DNA of 64,000 bases from Ceratorhiza oryzae-sativae (GCA_030998015.1 JARWMV010000240.1:992001-1056000); one strand, 5' to 3'. Positions 1 to 11,533 are shown, counted from the first letter of the stretch. Numbers and translations are program-made. The notes: a model not told the origin generated them from the sequence alone.

Positions 1-760
1 GCCTTCATGGCTCCTGCTCCTGCTCCTGAATGCAGAAAGCAGGAATTCCACTGGGTTTTTGGCACTCTGGCAGTGTGCTGGCAGCTAGGGTCCTTCCTGC
101 AAGTTCCCACAGCTGCTGGCATGCTCAGGAGGAGCAGGATGGGGTTTACACAGTGGAATTGCTGCATGGAGGCTTGCAGTGCATTTGGGACTGTCAAGAC
201 CCCCCATTACTATCCTTTGGTCTTCCTTAAGTAGTGGCTATGTCAGTGGTGTTGTCTATTTCTATCTATTGTGTGTCTCTATTCTACAGTGTATGGTTGA
301 GGTCCCTGTGGTGGACAAGATAAAGCAAGCTGAGGTCCTCCAGCTTGCTCCCTATTTCTTATATACTCCACAAGGCATGAGTCATACCTTTCCACAGTCT
401 GCAGTGTTTACTGGTCACATGAGTGGTTTGGTCATGAGTAAACAGTGTGGATACCTCACATGATTGTCTATAACCCTTATGTAAGTTGCTCTTAGGGTTG
501 TTGCAGCTCCAAATCTTATGGAGCCATGCAAGGTCCCAGGGTCATGTGATTTAAGTGCTGAGGTCATGTGATAACTCACTCCTCACTCCAAGTTACAATG
601 GAGAGAATTGCAGGAGCAAGTTAGGTAACCACCATAAGCACTAGGATAAGCACTGAGGTCACATGACCTTGTTTATAGCTTGTTCAACTTAGGAGAAAAT
701 GCTATAAACTATAGGCTAATTCTCTTGTTACATTATGGCTGTCTGTGCAGGTCATAACAT

Positions 761-948
761 TTATACCTATAAATTAGTCAGTTTACACTGTGAAAGATTA
801 AGACTACCTTGAGTGTTACTTGATTGCATTGCAACTATTTTGAGCCTTCTTACTCTAGTCTAAGAAGTGTTGAGTACAATTAAGTGTACACCAACATATC
901 TACATTTGCTTAAGCTCTAGATATTCAAGTGTACCCTGACCTGTAACA
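761..948 (+). repeat. Truncated, inverted copy of the LTR end
   Basis: The reverse complement of this stretch matches the first 190 or so bases of the LTR at 2,441, starting from the TGTTAC terminus (here GTAACA ending at 948) and running to the TTTATAGGTATAAA stretch. Homology stops at 761, so it is a fragment, oriented opposite to the full element. Sites that are CG in the intact LTR read as CA here, consistent with an older, decayed copy. I could not identify its other end or an internal region. Confidence 0.75.
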
Positions 949-1679
949 ATTGCTCTGCCTCTGTTGAGCTCAGCTCTGTCATTAGTCCTTGCAGTTAGTT
1001 ACTCTGCACATAGTCCTGTAGTGACTGCCATACACAAGTTTGCCTGTCCACATCACTAGTCCTGGTAAGTACCAACATAGACCAGGTAGCCCAGCCATAG
1101 CACATGAGATCTGCAAGACCACTACATAAGGGAGGCAAGCACTTCAGAGATACTCCCACACCATACAATTCATAAGACTATATGACAGACATACACCAGT
1201 AGACATCTTGTAGAAGGAAGCTGTTGGCAATTACAATAGTAGAACCAGGAATAGAACTCACACCTGTTGTGCCTTTAACTAGGCTCACAATGGCTACTTG
1301 TTACATATACTTGTTATTCATGGCCACTGACTATGCAGTAGCCCTAGCTATTAATTACATCCCTACACAACCAACACAAATGCATATGTTTAACAGGTAA
1401 ATGGCAAATTTCTTTGGTGACATCTCTAGTTACCATTGAGTGATTCAAAAAATACTACAACTCAGTAAACAGTGAGAAATGCAAACTGGGTGAAATACTT
1501 AAAACTCCTTGGCAAGATGCATACCTTATATCATTCAATGCACCTGAGCAAGCTGAGTCCATGTCATGAGCCACAATCAAGGTCTTGTGGCTAACCATCA
1601 TTTATTCTTGTGTTTACTATTTCTGTCTTGTGGCTTGACCACTCTTCCCCCATGAGTAAGCACCTCCAATTGCTTACTG

Positions 1680-1860
1680 AGCCACATCCTATTATTAGCC
1701 ACTCACTTACTGATCAACTGCCATTCACCTTACTCATCCTACTATTATTAGTTACTTGCTGACTGATGGATGTACTATTATTAGTAACAGGCTGACTGAT
1801 CACTGCAATTCATTCTTACTCATCCTGCATGTATGCTTAGTCACTCCCTTGGTTAGAATA
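1680..1860. repeat. Degenerate short tandem repeat
   Basis: Phrases close to CCTACTATTATTAG, CTGACTGATCACTGC and TTACTCATCCT recur about three times at spacings of roughly 50-60 bp. The copies are imperfect and the boundaries unclear. No function is suggested. Confidence 0.35.
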
Positions 1861-2440
1861 GTATAAAAGCAAAGAGAGCAAGCTGGTCCACCCCAGCTTG
1901 CTGTACCTCATCAATTCCCCTCTAAAGCATCCAGTGTGAAGACAGTCCCTAGCTGACTTATTAGCTTAAGTAATGGCTAGAAGGGCTTTGAGTCAAGGCC
2001 ATGTCACAAGCCCCAGCCCTAAGCACCTGACTTAGCCACTGTCCACAGTTGCTTATTCAGCAACAGGTGCCCATCAGCCATGAGCACATAAAGTGCATAT
2101 GGTGTCAAGCCACAAGATGGTAGACACATGCAAGGCAACAAGCCAAGACAAGCCATGCATCAGCAGTAGTTAGGACATAGTCCAGACCCAGTAAGAGCAT
2201 TAGCCACTTGTAAAGCAAAGTCCAACAATGACTTTCAGAGGTTGTGACAGTCCTCACCCAGTGCTCTTCAGCACAAGTGCACATCTATACTATCCTGCAT
2301 GTTGTTGCATCCCCTCCCTTCACTGTGTGTCCACCTCTAGATGTTGTGGTCTTGATCCTTGGCCCTTGAGCCCTTGGATCTGCCATTGCTTCACAAGTGT
2401 TTGGCATTGTCATTCAGGTCATCAGCTCTGACAGTATACT

Positions 2441-3750
2441 TGTTACGGCTCAGGGTATACTTGAATATCTAGAGCTTAAGCAAATGTAGATATGTTAGTA
2501 TACACTAATTGTACTCAATACTTCTTAGACTAGAGTAAGAAGGCTCAAAGTAGTTGCAATGCGACCAAGTAACACTCAAGGTAGTCTTAATCTTTCACAG
2601 TGTAAACTGACTAATTTATAGGTATAAAGAGCAAGACTACTATGGTCAGGTTCCCTTAGATATCTTAAATGTAGTTCAGCCCTAGTCGCTTGGACTAACT
2701 GATACTAATCTTAATACTAGACTTAAGTGATAGCTTATAGGATAGATGGTGGGCTGCCTAATGTGTGTACTTCCTCAGCTACAGGTACTTAGATTTCCTC
2801 TAATAGCTGGTACTTAATGTCACGCTCAATCAGGCAATATTGTATCCTTATATATCTCTGTATATAAGATACAATGAATCAGACAGTATATAACTAATAT
2901 GGTACTTTATTCCTCAGTACTAGTTATATAAGAAATCACACACAGACAAGAAAAATAGAAAGAGAAAAGGAAACCAATAACCAGTCTGGGTTGAGTAGAG
3001 GAGTGAAGGTGGTCTGGAAGGGCCTCAGAGGAGGTCCTTTTATACCCTGAGGAGGGCATTCCAGAGCCAAATAGATACATGCATGCCAGTGCGATCATCA
3101 AAAAGAGGGTACTGCTATACTTGGGGTACACCCTAGCCCAGTATAGGATAAAAGAGTAAAGACAGGGTGTGGATCGAAGGCATTGATGCATCTGAGACCT
3201 GCTATTGGCTTGTAGATCATATTATCATAGTATATACATGTAATGAATGGAGGCTACATCTCAGTGAGTCATAAAGTGAGTCAGAGAAGCTTCTGGATCA
3301 ATTTGGGAAGCTCTCCTGACTCACTGGAGTCATTAGATCTTGATTGATGGTCCAGTAAGATTCTAATGATCTTTGGGCCATTCCGGCGCGAGGATCCGGT
3401 GGATCGCGACGATCTTCGGGCAGCAGATACCGCCGAAGATTGGCTATCGATAGAGCACAAGATCGCTTTGATAGCGTAAGCGGTTGCCGAGATATGAGCG
3501 GTGCGATGTTGTAATCAATATCTCCTGATAAGAGGAAATATTGCAACCTCTGTATCTCTCTGAGATCTTATCGTAAAAACTTAATAAAATATGCGTTGGA
3601 GAGCGGGAAATTTGTACTATTTAATGGAACAGAAAATAGTACAATTCAGAGCGCATACAAATTCGAGTATTTCACAATTTAATTACAGAGGCATCGCTTG
3701 AGGTTGGCAGAGCAGACTAAAATAATAGAAAATGTTAGTGATCCATAACA
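2441..3750 (-). repeat. 3' LTR of the retrotransposon
   Basis: Starts TGTTACGGCT and ends CCATAACA on the plus strand, and is nearly identical to 15,544-16,847. It contains an unusual CpG-dense block at about 3,383-3,508, in strong contrast to the CpG-free flank. Compared with the other LTR it has a 4-base insertion near 3,000-3,015 and single-base length differences in A-runs. The TSD copy ATACT lies immediately outside at 2,436-2,440. Confidence 0.93.
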
Positions 3751-3761
3751 TAGCCCCCCCA
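3751..3761 (-). other. Polypurine tract next to the 3' LTR
   Basis: On the minus strand the sequence immediately upstream of the 3' LTR reads TGGGGGGGCTA. A purine run directly abutting the LTR is the expected plus-strand primer (PPT) of an LTR retrotransposon. The TA between the G-run and the LTR is a minor deviation. Confidence 0.7.
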
Positions 3762-3781
3762 GTCTGGTATGTCAACTCACA

Positions 3782-4063
3782 TTAGAGAGAATCATATCCC
3801 TCATCATCAGAGCTGATGTAAATGTACTCCCTCTCTTCCAACTGGCTTGGTTCAGCTGGTTCAGAAGGAGTGGAGGCACCAGACACAGTAAAGGACTCCT
3901 CATCTGACTCTTTAGCCTCAGGATCAGCTTCAGAGAGAGAGACAGATTGGGATGGTCCAGCTTCATTTTCAAAATGAACCCTAGGGCGACCATCTGTCAC
4001 CCCTGTATCCTTGGGGTTGGAAGACCTGTAACCCATTTGGTTAGCTGGATATGCTACTTCCAT
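3782..4063 (-). CDS. Accessory retrotransposon ORF, 93 aa, acidic C-terminus
   Basis: An intact ATG-started frame of 93 codons lying between pol and the 3' LTR. I do not recognise the family. The N-terminal half is polar and the rest is rich in Ser, Glu, Pro and Asp. It ends with a hydrophobic patch followed by acidic and serine residues (EYIYISSDDEGYDSL), which resembles a SUMO-interaction motif with a phospho/acidic tail; that reading is inference. It follows the 234-codon ORF after about 12 bases from that ORF's possible extended stop, so the two could share a transcript. No transmembrane segment is visible. Confidence 0.45.
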   Translation of the reverse strand: MEVAYPANQMGYRSSNPKDTGVTDGRPRVHFENEAGPSQSVSLSEADPEAKESDEESFTVSGASTPSEPAEPSQLEEREYIYISSDDEGYDSL

Positions 4064-4216
4064 TTACTAGGATTTTTAAGCATACCAAGGGACAGTTTTG
4101 GGCCCTGCAGCAGCAGCCAATTGTTCCATCTTGCTTGTCAGGAACTGGTAAAACTTCTTGGCAGACAATTGCTGCCTCAGAGTGAAGTAGACATGCTGTT
4201 CCTTGGTTGTCAGCTT

Positions 4217-4921
4217 CTAACCCAAGGGTAGTAGGATTGGGCTTACCATATCATCTCCCCAAGTCTTAGGAACTCCAGACTTATTGGGCTCCAGCCATCC
4301 CTTCTTGCAGAATATAGAGCGATATAGATGGAAACAATCCTTTCCTGCAGCTATCATGGCACAAGGGAAAGGAGGGAGGACAGATGTCTTGTCCCTACCA
4401 TCATACATAGCCAGACAGCGCAGGCTGCAAACCATCTGTAAGGCCCAAATCTGCAATCGAACCACTTCAGAAATAAGGGCAGGAAGAGATTCAAAAGGAT
4501 TCTGCCAGTCCCAAGCAGTGAAGCCTGTTACTGGCTCTATAGGGAAGGCAATTCCAGCTTCCCTGAAGCATGCATATAGAGGTGAACCCACTGAAAAGTT
4601 ATGAGACTTGTAGGCCTCTTCCAGAGTCCCATTCTGCAAGTAAGTTCCCACTGCATCTTGCACTTGGAGGAGCGCATCTACCAAGGCATGGGCTACTTGA
4701 TCATGCACATACCATCCATCAGTGCCCCAGTCTTCATTGAAACTGTAGTAAATTTCAATGCCATCCCTGAACTTTCGTTCCAAGATGGAAGTACTGGAGG
4801 CATATAGCCCTTCCCCCATGCGCATAGGGGCTGCCAGGCAAGCAAAGTACTTGGACAGCAGAATTGAATCTGCTACTGCCTTGGCTTGCTCCTCATTGAG
4901 CATCATAGGAGGGGACTGCAT
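4217..4921 (-). CDS. Accessory retrotransposon ORF, 234 aa, unknown
   Basis: The largest ORF of the block between pol and the 3' LTR, with an ATG start and 234 codons. It has a Trp/Tyr/Phe-rich folded look (motifs such as EDWGTDGWYVHDQVAHALVDAL and GFTAWDWQNPFESLP) with two Cys in the CSLRC context, but no signature I can name. After the stop the same frame continues open for about 46 more codons to 4,076; the stop lies in a 30-base stretch with GTAAGC...TTAG ends, so a very small intron or a nonsense mutation could separate the parts. It is not a recognisable envelope protein: there is no signal peptide and no C-terminal membrane anchor. An intact 234-codon frame beside a broken pol argues that it is a real gene of the element. 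Confidence 0.5.
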   Translation of the reverse strand: MQSPPMMLNEEQAKAVADSILLSKYFACLAAPMRMGEGLYASSTSILERKFRDGIEIYYSFNEDWGTDGWYVHDQVAHALVDALLQVQDAVGTYLQNGTLEEAYKSHNFSVGSPLYACFREAGIAFPIEPVTGFTAWDWQNPFESLPALISEVVRLQIWALQMVCSLRCLAMYDGRDKTSVLPPFPCAMIAAGKDCFHLYRSIFCKKGWLEPNKSGVPKTWGDDMVSPILLPLG

Positions 4922-5117
4922 GGTGCAAGAATAGAGATAGTGGGCAAAAAGTGCTTAAGAGCTGGTAGGGTGTTGAACCACTGAAGAGAGAGGGCTCTCC
5001 AAGGCTGTTTTTATAGCCCAGAGTCGTCCTGCTTTGCTCTTTGGAATCATAGGATTGCCCCTTAAGTTCACACAAGTGGAATTGGGGGACAATAGCATAA
5101 ATTCCAAGCAAACTAAA

Positions 5118-5949
5118 CTAATACAAGTCATGCGTCTCCATGATATCCCTCAGACGTCTTTGTGCAGCTCTGAGGTTCCCTACTTCTTCCACTAGTTCCC
5201 TATTCAACTCCTGTACCCTACTTTCCAAGGCTAACTCCGTCACCAGAAGGTCACCAGATGACTCAGTTCCATCAGAAAGAGAGTCAGATGGTGATTCTGG
5301 CTGGTACTCAGGAGAAGGGGAAGGAGGGTAAGCAAGTCTAAACAAGTCAACTTTAGATCTTGACTCAAGAGAAGCGAACTCACTGATATTCAGGAAGCTC
5401 TCCTCCTGACTCATTTTCCCCATCAGTAGGTGCTTCAGAGAGCATGGAAGGCTCTCTGGAAGCATCATGGGGCCGATGTGCATAATCCCTAAACAGATCA
5501 GCTTTAGATCTTGACTCAATCGAAGTCAAGAACTCACCAGTCCATTCTCTCCAAGAACTCCTCATAGTCAACAGGGCTTATGCTCCTTGGGGGAGGCACA
5601 GGCCTTTCATCCCTCCTGCCCCATCCATGCATCAAGACCAGATCAAATGGGGTTGGCTCCAACCCTGGAGAGGGGGAGTCGGCCATCCAATCTCAAATGA
5701 GGGCCTTGACTTGGGCTTCCAATGGGTAAGTTGAAGTGGAGGATAGAGTGGAGAGGGTGCTGGATTGGGATACACTGGAAGGGGAACATCTGGGGCAGGC
5801 TCGATGCCCTCCCTTCTAGATTGTTGCCTATTCTGCCTGTTTTGAGATCGCACCCTAGAGCGTTCCCATCTGAGGCCCATAAAGCGACGCTCCAGAATGT
5901 CCAGATGAGTGCTGGGAGTCTGGGGACGTTCAATCAAGTAGTCAGACAT
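5118..5949 (-). pseudogene. Accessory retrotransposon gene, frame-broken, with coiled-coil end
   Basis: Three overlapping minus-strand frames look like one gene with breaks. The first (5,632-5,949, ATG, starting MSDYLIERPQTP) is Arg/Gln- then Pro-rich. Another frame continues across the Trp/Pro-rich middle to about 5,535. The last (5,118 to about 5,400) ends in a probable coiled coil (heptad-like ESRVQELNRELVEEVGNL). A segment with SRSKADLF/SRSKVDLF cores occurs twice about 130 bp apart, an internal duplication. Frame changes could be short introns or single-base errors. No known family is recognised. Its place between pol and the 3' LTR makes it part of the element rather than a host gene. 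Confidence 0.4.
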
Positions 5950-6560
5950 GTTTAGAGGGTAAAACTGTGCAGTATACAGCTGTAGTACCTTAGAGACAAC
6001 ACAAAAATCTTATACTGCATGTATTTCACATCCAGTTGCCAATAGGAAGCTTACTCCAAAAAAAAAGCTTGTAACTGGCCAAATAGAGTGCGCTGCTGTT
6101 ATCTGTACAGTTATCACATGCTGATCCTTCCAGATCTTTCTTATCTAGTCCTTAAACCTTACAGTTGGTGATCGGTCCAAGCAGTCAACTGAGATTACTT
6201 TGCAGTGACTCATTCTGAAGATTGCTCAGGGGATCAGACAACTTTATACTTTAAATCTATATACAGAAAGATCTGGTACAAGACTTAAAGAGGAGATAAG
6301 GGGAAAGGTTTCTTGATGGGGACAGCTTGGTTAATCTTATCTACAGTTGTAGAAAAGATCCTAGTATTGCTGTCGCTCCATCCCTTGCATTTGATCTGTC
6401 CAGTACCATAAGCATTAAACCCAGTAAATAGATTTGGACTTACAGTATGGATGATCTGGCAGGATGAAAAGCTCAGAGGGCATGCCTCTGTTTCCTGGAC
6501 CCCTGTAGGGCTGTATGCCTGCGATTCCTCACCAAGGCAATGGAGAGGATGTTGGCAGGC

Positions 6561-6788
6561 TTACTGTCCAGAGGGTCTCTGCCTGCTAAGGTATACCAAT
6601 CTGTGTGGCAGGGAAATGACCACCCTGCCAGTGACAGTTATGGTGCGCTCCAGGTTGGAATACTCCATTACTACCTTTTGTCCAGGTGCGACCCATATAA
6701 AGTCTTCTCCTAGACTGTATAGGTAGTAAGGATGGCAAACCATGAGGCATGGGAGAGTAACAGCAATGATGATAATGAGGTTGGCCAT
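6561..6788 (-). CDS. Small ORF with hydrophobic leader after the chromodomain
   Basis: An ATG at 6,788 opens 75 codons beginning MANLIIIIAVTLPCLMVC, a plausible signal peptide or membrane anchor, followed by a short beta-rich stretch. It is in the same frame as the chromodomain-bearing end of pol, so it could instead be the tail of the Pol polyprotein. An envelope-like position and leader are suggestive only; the ORF is far too short for a typical env and no fusion or furin-like motif is seen. Confidence 0.3.
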   Translation of the reverse strand: MANLIIIIAVTLPCLMVCHPYYLYSLGEDFIWVAPGQKVVMEYSNLERTITVTGRVVISLPHRLVYLSRQRPSGQ

Positions 6789-9700
6789 GGTTGGTGTGGT
6801 GTTTCCAGTGGTAAATGCTAGCCGATTTATATCTACAAAATGATTTGTCAGTAAACAAACAACAGAGAAATCACGTGTTGTTCTTGGAATGATTTTCAGG
6901 AAAGGGTTAAGACTTCTTAGATGCTTGAGGCGTTGCTTAAGTTCCCATTCCTTGAGTATCCTGGGAGCATTTGTCAACTGCTGCCTGGATAACCATTCAT
7001 CCCATTCAGGTGGATAACCCACAAATCTTGTAAGATATCGACGCTGTTTCTCTGTCCTTTCTTGATCATCTTTTCATCCAGAATCTCTTCCACTTCCCAT
7101 TCAGGTTCCTTGTCAAAGTCAGATCTATTCAGATGTTTCTTGGGACGGTCTGTACCATCTTTATCTCTATGATAAGGTTCCAGATGAGCTATATTAATCA
7201 CAGGGTGAATCTTGTAGCTGGCTGGAATCTTGATGCGATAAGTTACATCTGAAAGCTTCTCTAGAACCTTCAAAGGGACCATCATACTTCATCTGGAGTT
7301 TCCTTCCTTTTCCCTTCTGATTTCTCAGCAGGTTCAGGGAATGTGGATTCAGCATGACCAAATCTCCTTCCTGTAGATCAAGATAACTATGGTTCTTGTT
7401 GTATTGATCCTCCATGTGAACCTGAGCCAATTTCAAGGCATCCTGAGCTTGAGAGCGAATAGCTTTCATCATCTCATTGAAGTTCACAGCTTTAGGATCT
7501 TCTACAGAGGGTCTGGCTAAAGCTTTACCAGTAGAAGAAGTGAGTAAATCTGAGGGTCGAAGTGGTTCAAATCCTAAAAGAAGATAAGAAGGTGTAAATC
7601 CTGTAGATGTATGCTCCATGGTGTTGTAAGCAAAGCTAAAATCATTTAGGAGGTCACTCCAATTGTCCATTGAAGGAAAGACAAAAGCTCTTAAGGCAAT
7701 CTCTAAGGTTTGGTTCATAATCTCACTCTGTCCATCAGCTTGTGGGTGATAAGCTGTAGTAAGCGATCTCTGAATGCCAACCAAAGAGGTTAAGTGTTCC
7801 CAAAAGGCTCCTGTCCATCTAGAGTCTCTGTCAGTAATAACCTGTCTTGGAAGACCATACTTGGTCCATATATGCGCATGGAATAGTTTGGCAGTCTCTT
7901 CCTCATTGATAGAAGTATTGCAAGGGATAAAGTGTGCATACTTAGTCAATTTATCAACTATAGTTAGTATGGCATTAAATCCATTGCTAGGAGGAAGATC
8001 CATTATAAAATCCATGGTTACTACTTCAAAAGGCTGACTAGGAATTGGAATAGATTGAAGAAAACCTCTTTGTCCATGTCTTTTAGGCTTAGCCTTTTGA
8101 CAAATATCACAAGTGCGCACATATTCCTTAATGACTTGTACCATCTTAGGCCAGTAGTAGGTAGAAGCTACTTTGTTGTAGGTCCTATGGTAGCCAGCAT
8201 GAGCTCCTTCTTGAAGAGAGTCATGTATTTCAGCTACTACTTCCTTCTGTAAGTCTTTAGGGACACACAGCTTGTAATTGTCATCTCTGCAAAAGTAAAT
8301 AAGACCATTTTCTCCAATCCTGTATTGTTTGTAGGGTGGATTTAGATGATCATACTCACCTTGCAGCTTCTTGAGTACATCAGCAAAATGGGGATCATTA
8401 GTGTATGCTTCATAAAAGCGATTAACTTCAGATTCATTAATACTGATGTGTAGCTCATTCAAACCTGATGTAGCAAGAGAGACATTAGCTTTATATACTT
8501 TGTTTCTTACCTTAAACCTTGTCCTAAAACCTTTGGAAGGCTTTTCTTCATTGGCTAAAGCATGCATAGTCGATTGGACTAGCAAATCCTTCTCAAAGTC
8601 TACACCTATTTCTTGGTACAGATTCTTCAAGGCATCTTCAGTGTCATTGTTAAAAGTAAGAGGGGTTGATAAGTCTGCTAAAGGTCCATCTTGTCTAGGG
8701 ATCCTTCTTCTTAATCTAGAGATTGGGTCAACATTAGTATGGACTTTGCCTGCTCTATGAACTATTACTAGGTCTGGAAAGGCAGCTATTACTATGCCAT
8801 AACCAGATAGTCTTCTGTTCACAGTTTGGTAAGTCTTACTCCATTTAAGGGCAGCATGATCTGACACTACTACAACTTTAGCACCTTCAAGATACATGTG
8901 GAATTTCACTAGACCATCTCTTACACCTAGAGCTTCTCTCTCAGTGGCTGAGTACCTTGTCTCAGCTGATTTGAGAGTCTTGACCAGTAGGCAATGACTC
9001 GCTCTATGTGTACTTCAGTTTCTTCAAAGTCTTCATTCCAAGTATCTTCATAGTCAAAAGTTTCAGTACCATCAGCCCCCCCAGTCAGGATGACCTTTCC
9101 TTTGGAGTCAGGTGTAATAAACCTGGGGACAGGTAACCCTTCTTGGTGAGCTTTCTTACATTGATCATAAACTCTAGTTCCTTTCAGGTCCTTAAGTTTC
9201 ATGGTTTGAATTTGCTGTAAATAGCAGCTATTCCAAAGTCACATGCATCAGTATAAAGCCTATAGGGCATCCCTGGTATTGGGTAAGAGAGAACTGGTGC
9301 ATTGGCTAGGACTAGCTTAGCTAGTTTGAAAGCATGGGATTCCAATTTATCCCATTTCCACTTGACACTCTTCTTTAAGAGATTAAATAATGGAGCTACT
9401 ATCCAAGTATAATATGGAATATAACTTGAAAAGTAGGTCATCATTCCTAAGAATGTTTGTAATGTAGGTATATCCTTAGGTTCCTCTAATTGTAGAATGC
9501 CTTCCACTTTCTCCTTATGGGTAGACATGCCAAGTCTGGACACCTTTTGTCCTAAAAGGAGCAGAGATTGATATCCAAGGTGGCATTTACCAGGAGAAAG
9601 AGTCAATCCAGAGTCTGCAATGGCCTTTAATACTTTGTCTAAATGCTCACAGTGGTCTTCAAATGACTTGCTGTATATCACAATGTCATCTATATATACT

Positions 9701-11331
9701 AGAGCAAATATCCATAAGAATGGGGCCAAAACATCAGTCATAACCCTTTGGAATACTGGAGGTCCATTTCTCCATCCAAAAGGCATTCTTCTGAATTGAA
9801 AGTGTCCTCTGTGACATCTAAATGCTGTCTTAGGCCTATCCTCATCCTTTATCTGGAGTTGAGTAAAGCCTGCTAGAGCATCTAGAGTACTGAGATATTG
9901 GGCTCCTTCAAGTGAATGAAGGATGTCTTGTTGCCTAGGTAGAGGGTATTCATCTGGTATAGCTACTGCATTAAGCTTCCTGTAATCAATGCACAAGCAG
10001 GCTTATTATTCCGCCATACTACAAGCACTGGGAAGCCCCAAGGGCTCTTAGATTCCTCAATTACACCTAAGCGCAACCAATCATCTATTTGCTTGTCTAT
10101 AGCAGCCTTAGCTTCTTCACTTGGCCTATAAGGAGTTAAAGCAATTTCCTTTGTACCTGGTCTGAGATTAATCTCTACCCTGGCTGGGTAATTACCAAGT
10201 CTGCCATCTAATCCAAAAGCTTCAAAGTTCTTTTCACCACCTTTTGCAAGCTTTTCTTCTGATCTGGAGTCAAATTGTCTCCCCAATGTACTTCTGCCAA
10301 GAGTCTTTCCCTAGGGACTGGCTCTGGGTCAGGCAGTTCAGCAGTTTTAGGGCCTCCTTCTGGCTGCTTTGAGAGTTCAATCTCTTCAGCAGTAGGAGAA
10401 GGTACTTTGACTTCCTTCATAAGAGTATTTATTAGATGTGCCTTGGCTTCTCCTGCTTCCTAAGTTCTTCAGGCAAATCTTTTTCTTTATCCAATGCAAT
10501 CTTGGGGTCATGCATATATCCTATGACATGTCCTTTGGGTAAATGCACTGGCCTCTGAGAAAAGTTGGTTATCTGAATAGTCTTAGTATCAGGAGTGATG
10601 ATGCTGTCTGTAGTTCCATGGACATCCAAGTTCCATTATTACTTTCTAGACTACCTTCAATAAAACCTTCTTGCTGTCCTTCCTGGAATTCAACTAGAAT
10701 AGGCACTTGTGTAATGAATTCAGCCTTTAAAAATACATCCCTAGCTAATTTAACTGGGGTAGCACCTTCAGGCCCTTTCTTTAAGGCTTTCTTCTTAGAA
10801 GATTTTTTCCTGTGAAAGGCTCTTCTCTAGGTTTGTCTTGAAGTCTGGTCTAGTGTAAACTTGAAATACATTTCCAGCTTCATCCAATCTTGGTTCAGTT
10901 TCTAATTCAATTACTTCAGCAGACCTACCAGAGTTGCCAAAGAGTATTCTGCTAGGAGAGGAAAGACGATCTAAAGAGATTCTATATTGGTTAGAAAAGT
11001 CATTACCCAGAATGAAAGGTACTTTCATTCCTTTCACTACATAGGCTTCTACCTGCATCTTTACAGGTCCATCCTTAGTAGGGAAGGTTAAGTCTAATAC
11101 TACATATCCTGTAATACTAGTTTTACCAGTCACTTGAATAAGATTTATCTTTTGGCCAGATTTCTCTTTAGGAGGTTGTTTCAAGCTAGTCAGAAAATTA
11201 TAGCTAATCAGGGTAATATCAGAGCCTGAGTCAACTGTAATTTCTGTTAAGCCTTCTTCATTCCCTACCCTAGCCATAGCTACTGTAGGTCTAGTTCCCA
11301 AGAAATGAGTTCCTGAAGGACGTTCCATCAC
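6789..11331 (-). pseudogene. Ty3/gypsy pol: PR-RT-RH-IN-chromodomain, frame-broken
   Basis: Reading down the minus strand: aspartic protease with VDSGSD (about 11,240); RT with YIDD (about 9,690) and the upstream LDALAGF and FGWRNGPP motifs; RNase H with YTDACDFG (about 9,240) and the DHAALKW region (about 8,850); an HHCC integrase zinc finger ending CDICQKAK (about 8,100); the integrase core with TMDF, ITDRD and SEIMNQ supplying D, D and E (8,000-7,700); and a chromodomain (EWEVEEILDE, then GYPPEWDEW at about 7,110-6,990). The pieces lie in at least eight frames; breaks fall near 10,800, 10,625, 10,430, 10,240, 9,980, 9,200, 8,910, 7,280 and 7,040. Each domain retains its catalytic residues. 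Breaks may be decay or sequence error. Confidence 0.88.
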
Positions 11332-11533
11332 CTTTTTAAGAGTAATAGTTTTATCCTCAGGGATTGATTTAAGGTCAAGAGGCTCATTCCTGTAGATAAT
11401 TGAATAGAAAATGATTTGGTAGCCATTGTTTGATTTGCTAATGCATTATAATTGTGTACTGCCTGTATATCCTGGTCATCTGCATTTACTCCCAAGTCCT
11501 CTGTCTCATTAGATTCAGAAGGCTGGGAATTAA

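Larger units (their letters stand above)
1..2440. other. CpG-free degraded repeat tract, no gene
   Basis: No convincing gene is visible. Reading every line, I find no CG dinucleotide from base 1 to 2,445, where the first one falls inside the LTR. The composition is rich in TG, CA and TA, as expected where methylated CpG has decayed over a long period. The tract contains a truncated LTR copy (761-948) and a degenerate repeat (about 1,680-1,860). The short ORFs (up to 94 codons) have no recognisable motif. The same composition resumes beyond the retrotransposon at 16,848, so the element was inserted into this tract. Confidence 0.7.

Noticed and set aside
1..463. Overlapping ORFs of 66-94 codons at the left edge
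   Set aside because: They lie in CpG-decayed repeat DNA and show no recognisable protein features.
6561..6788. Retroviral-type envelope gene
   Set aside because: Only a short hydrophobic leader is seen; no length, cleavage site, fusion peptide or membrane anchor to support it.
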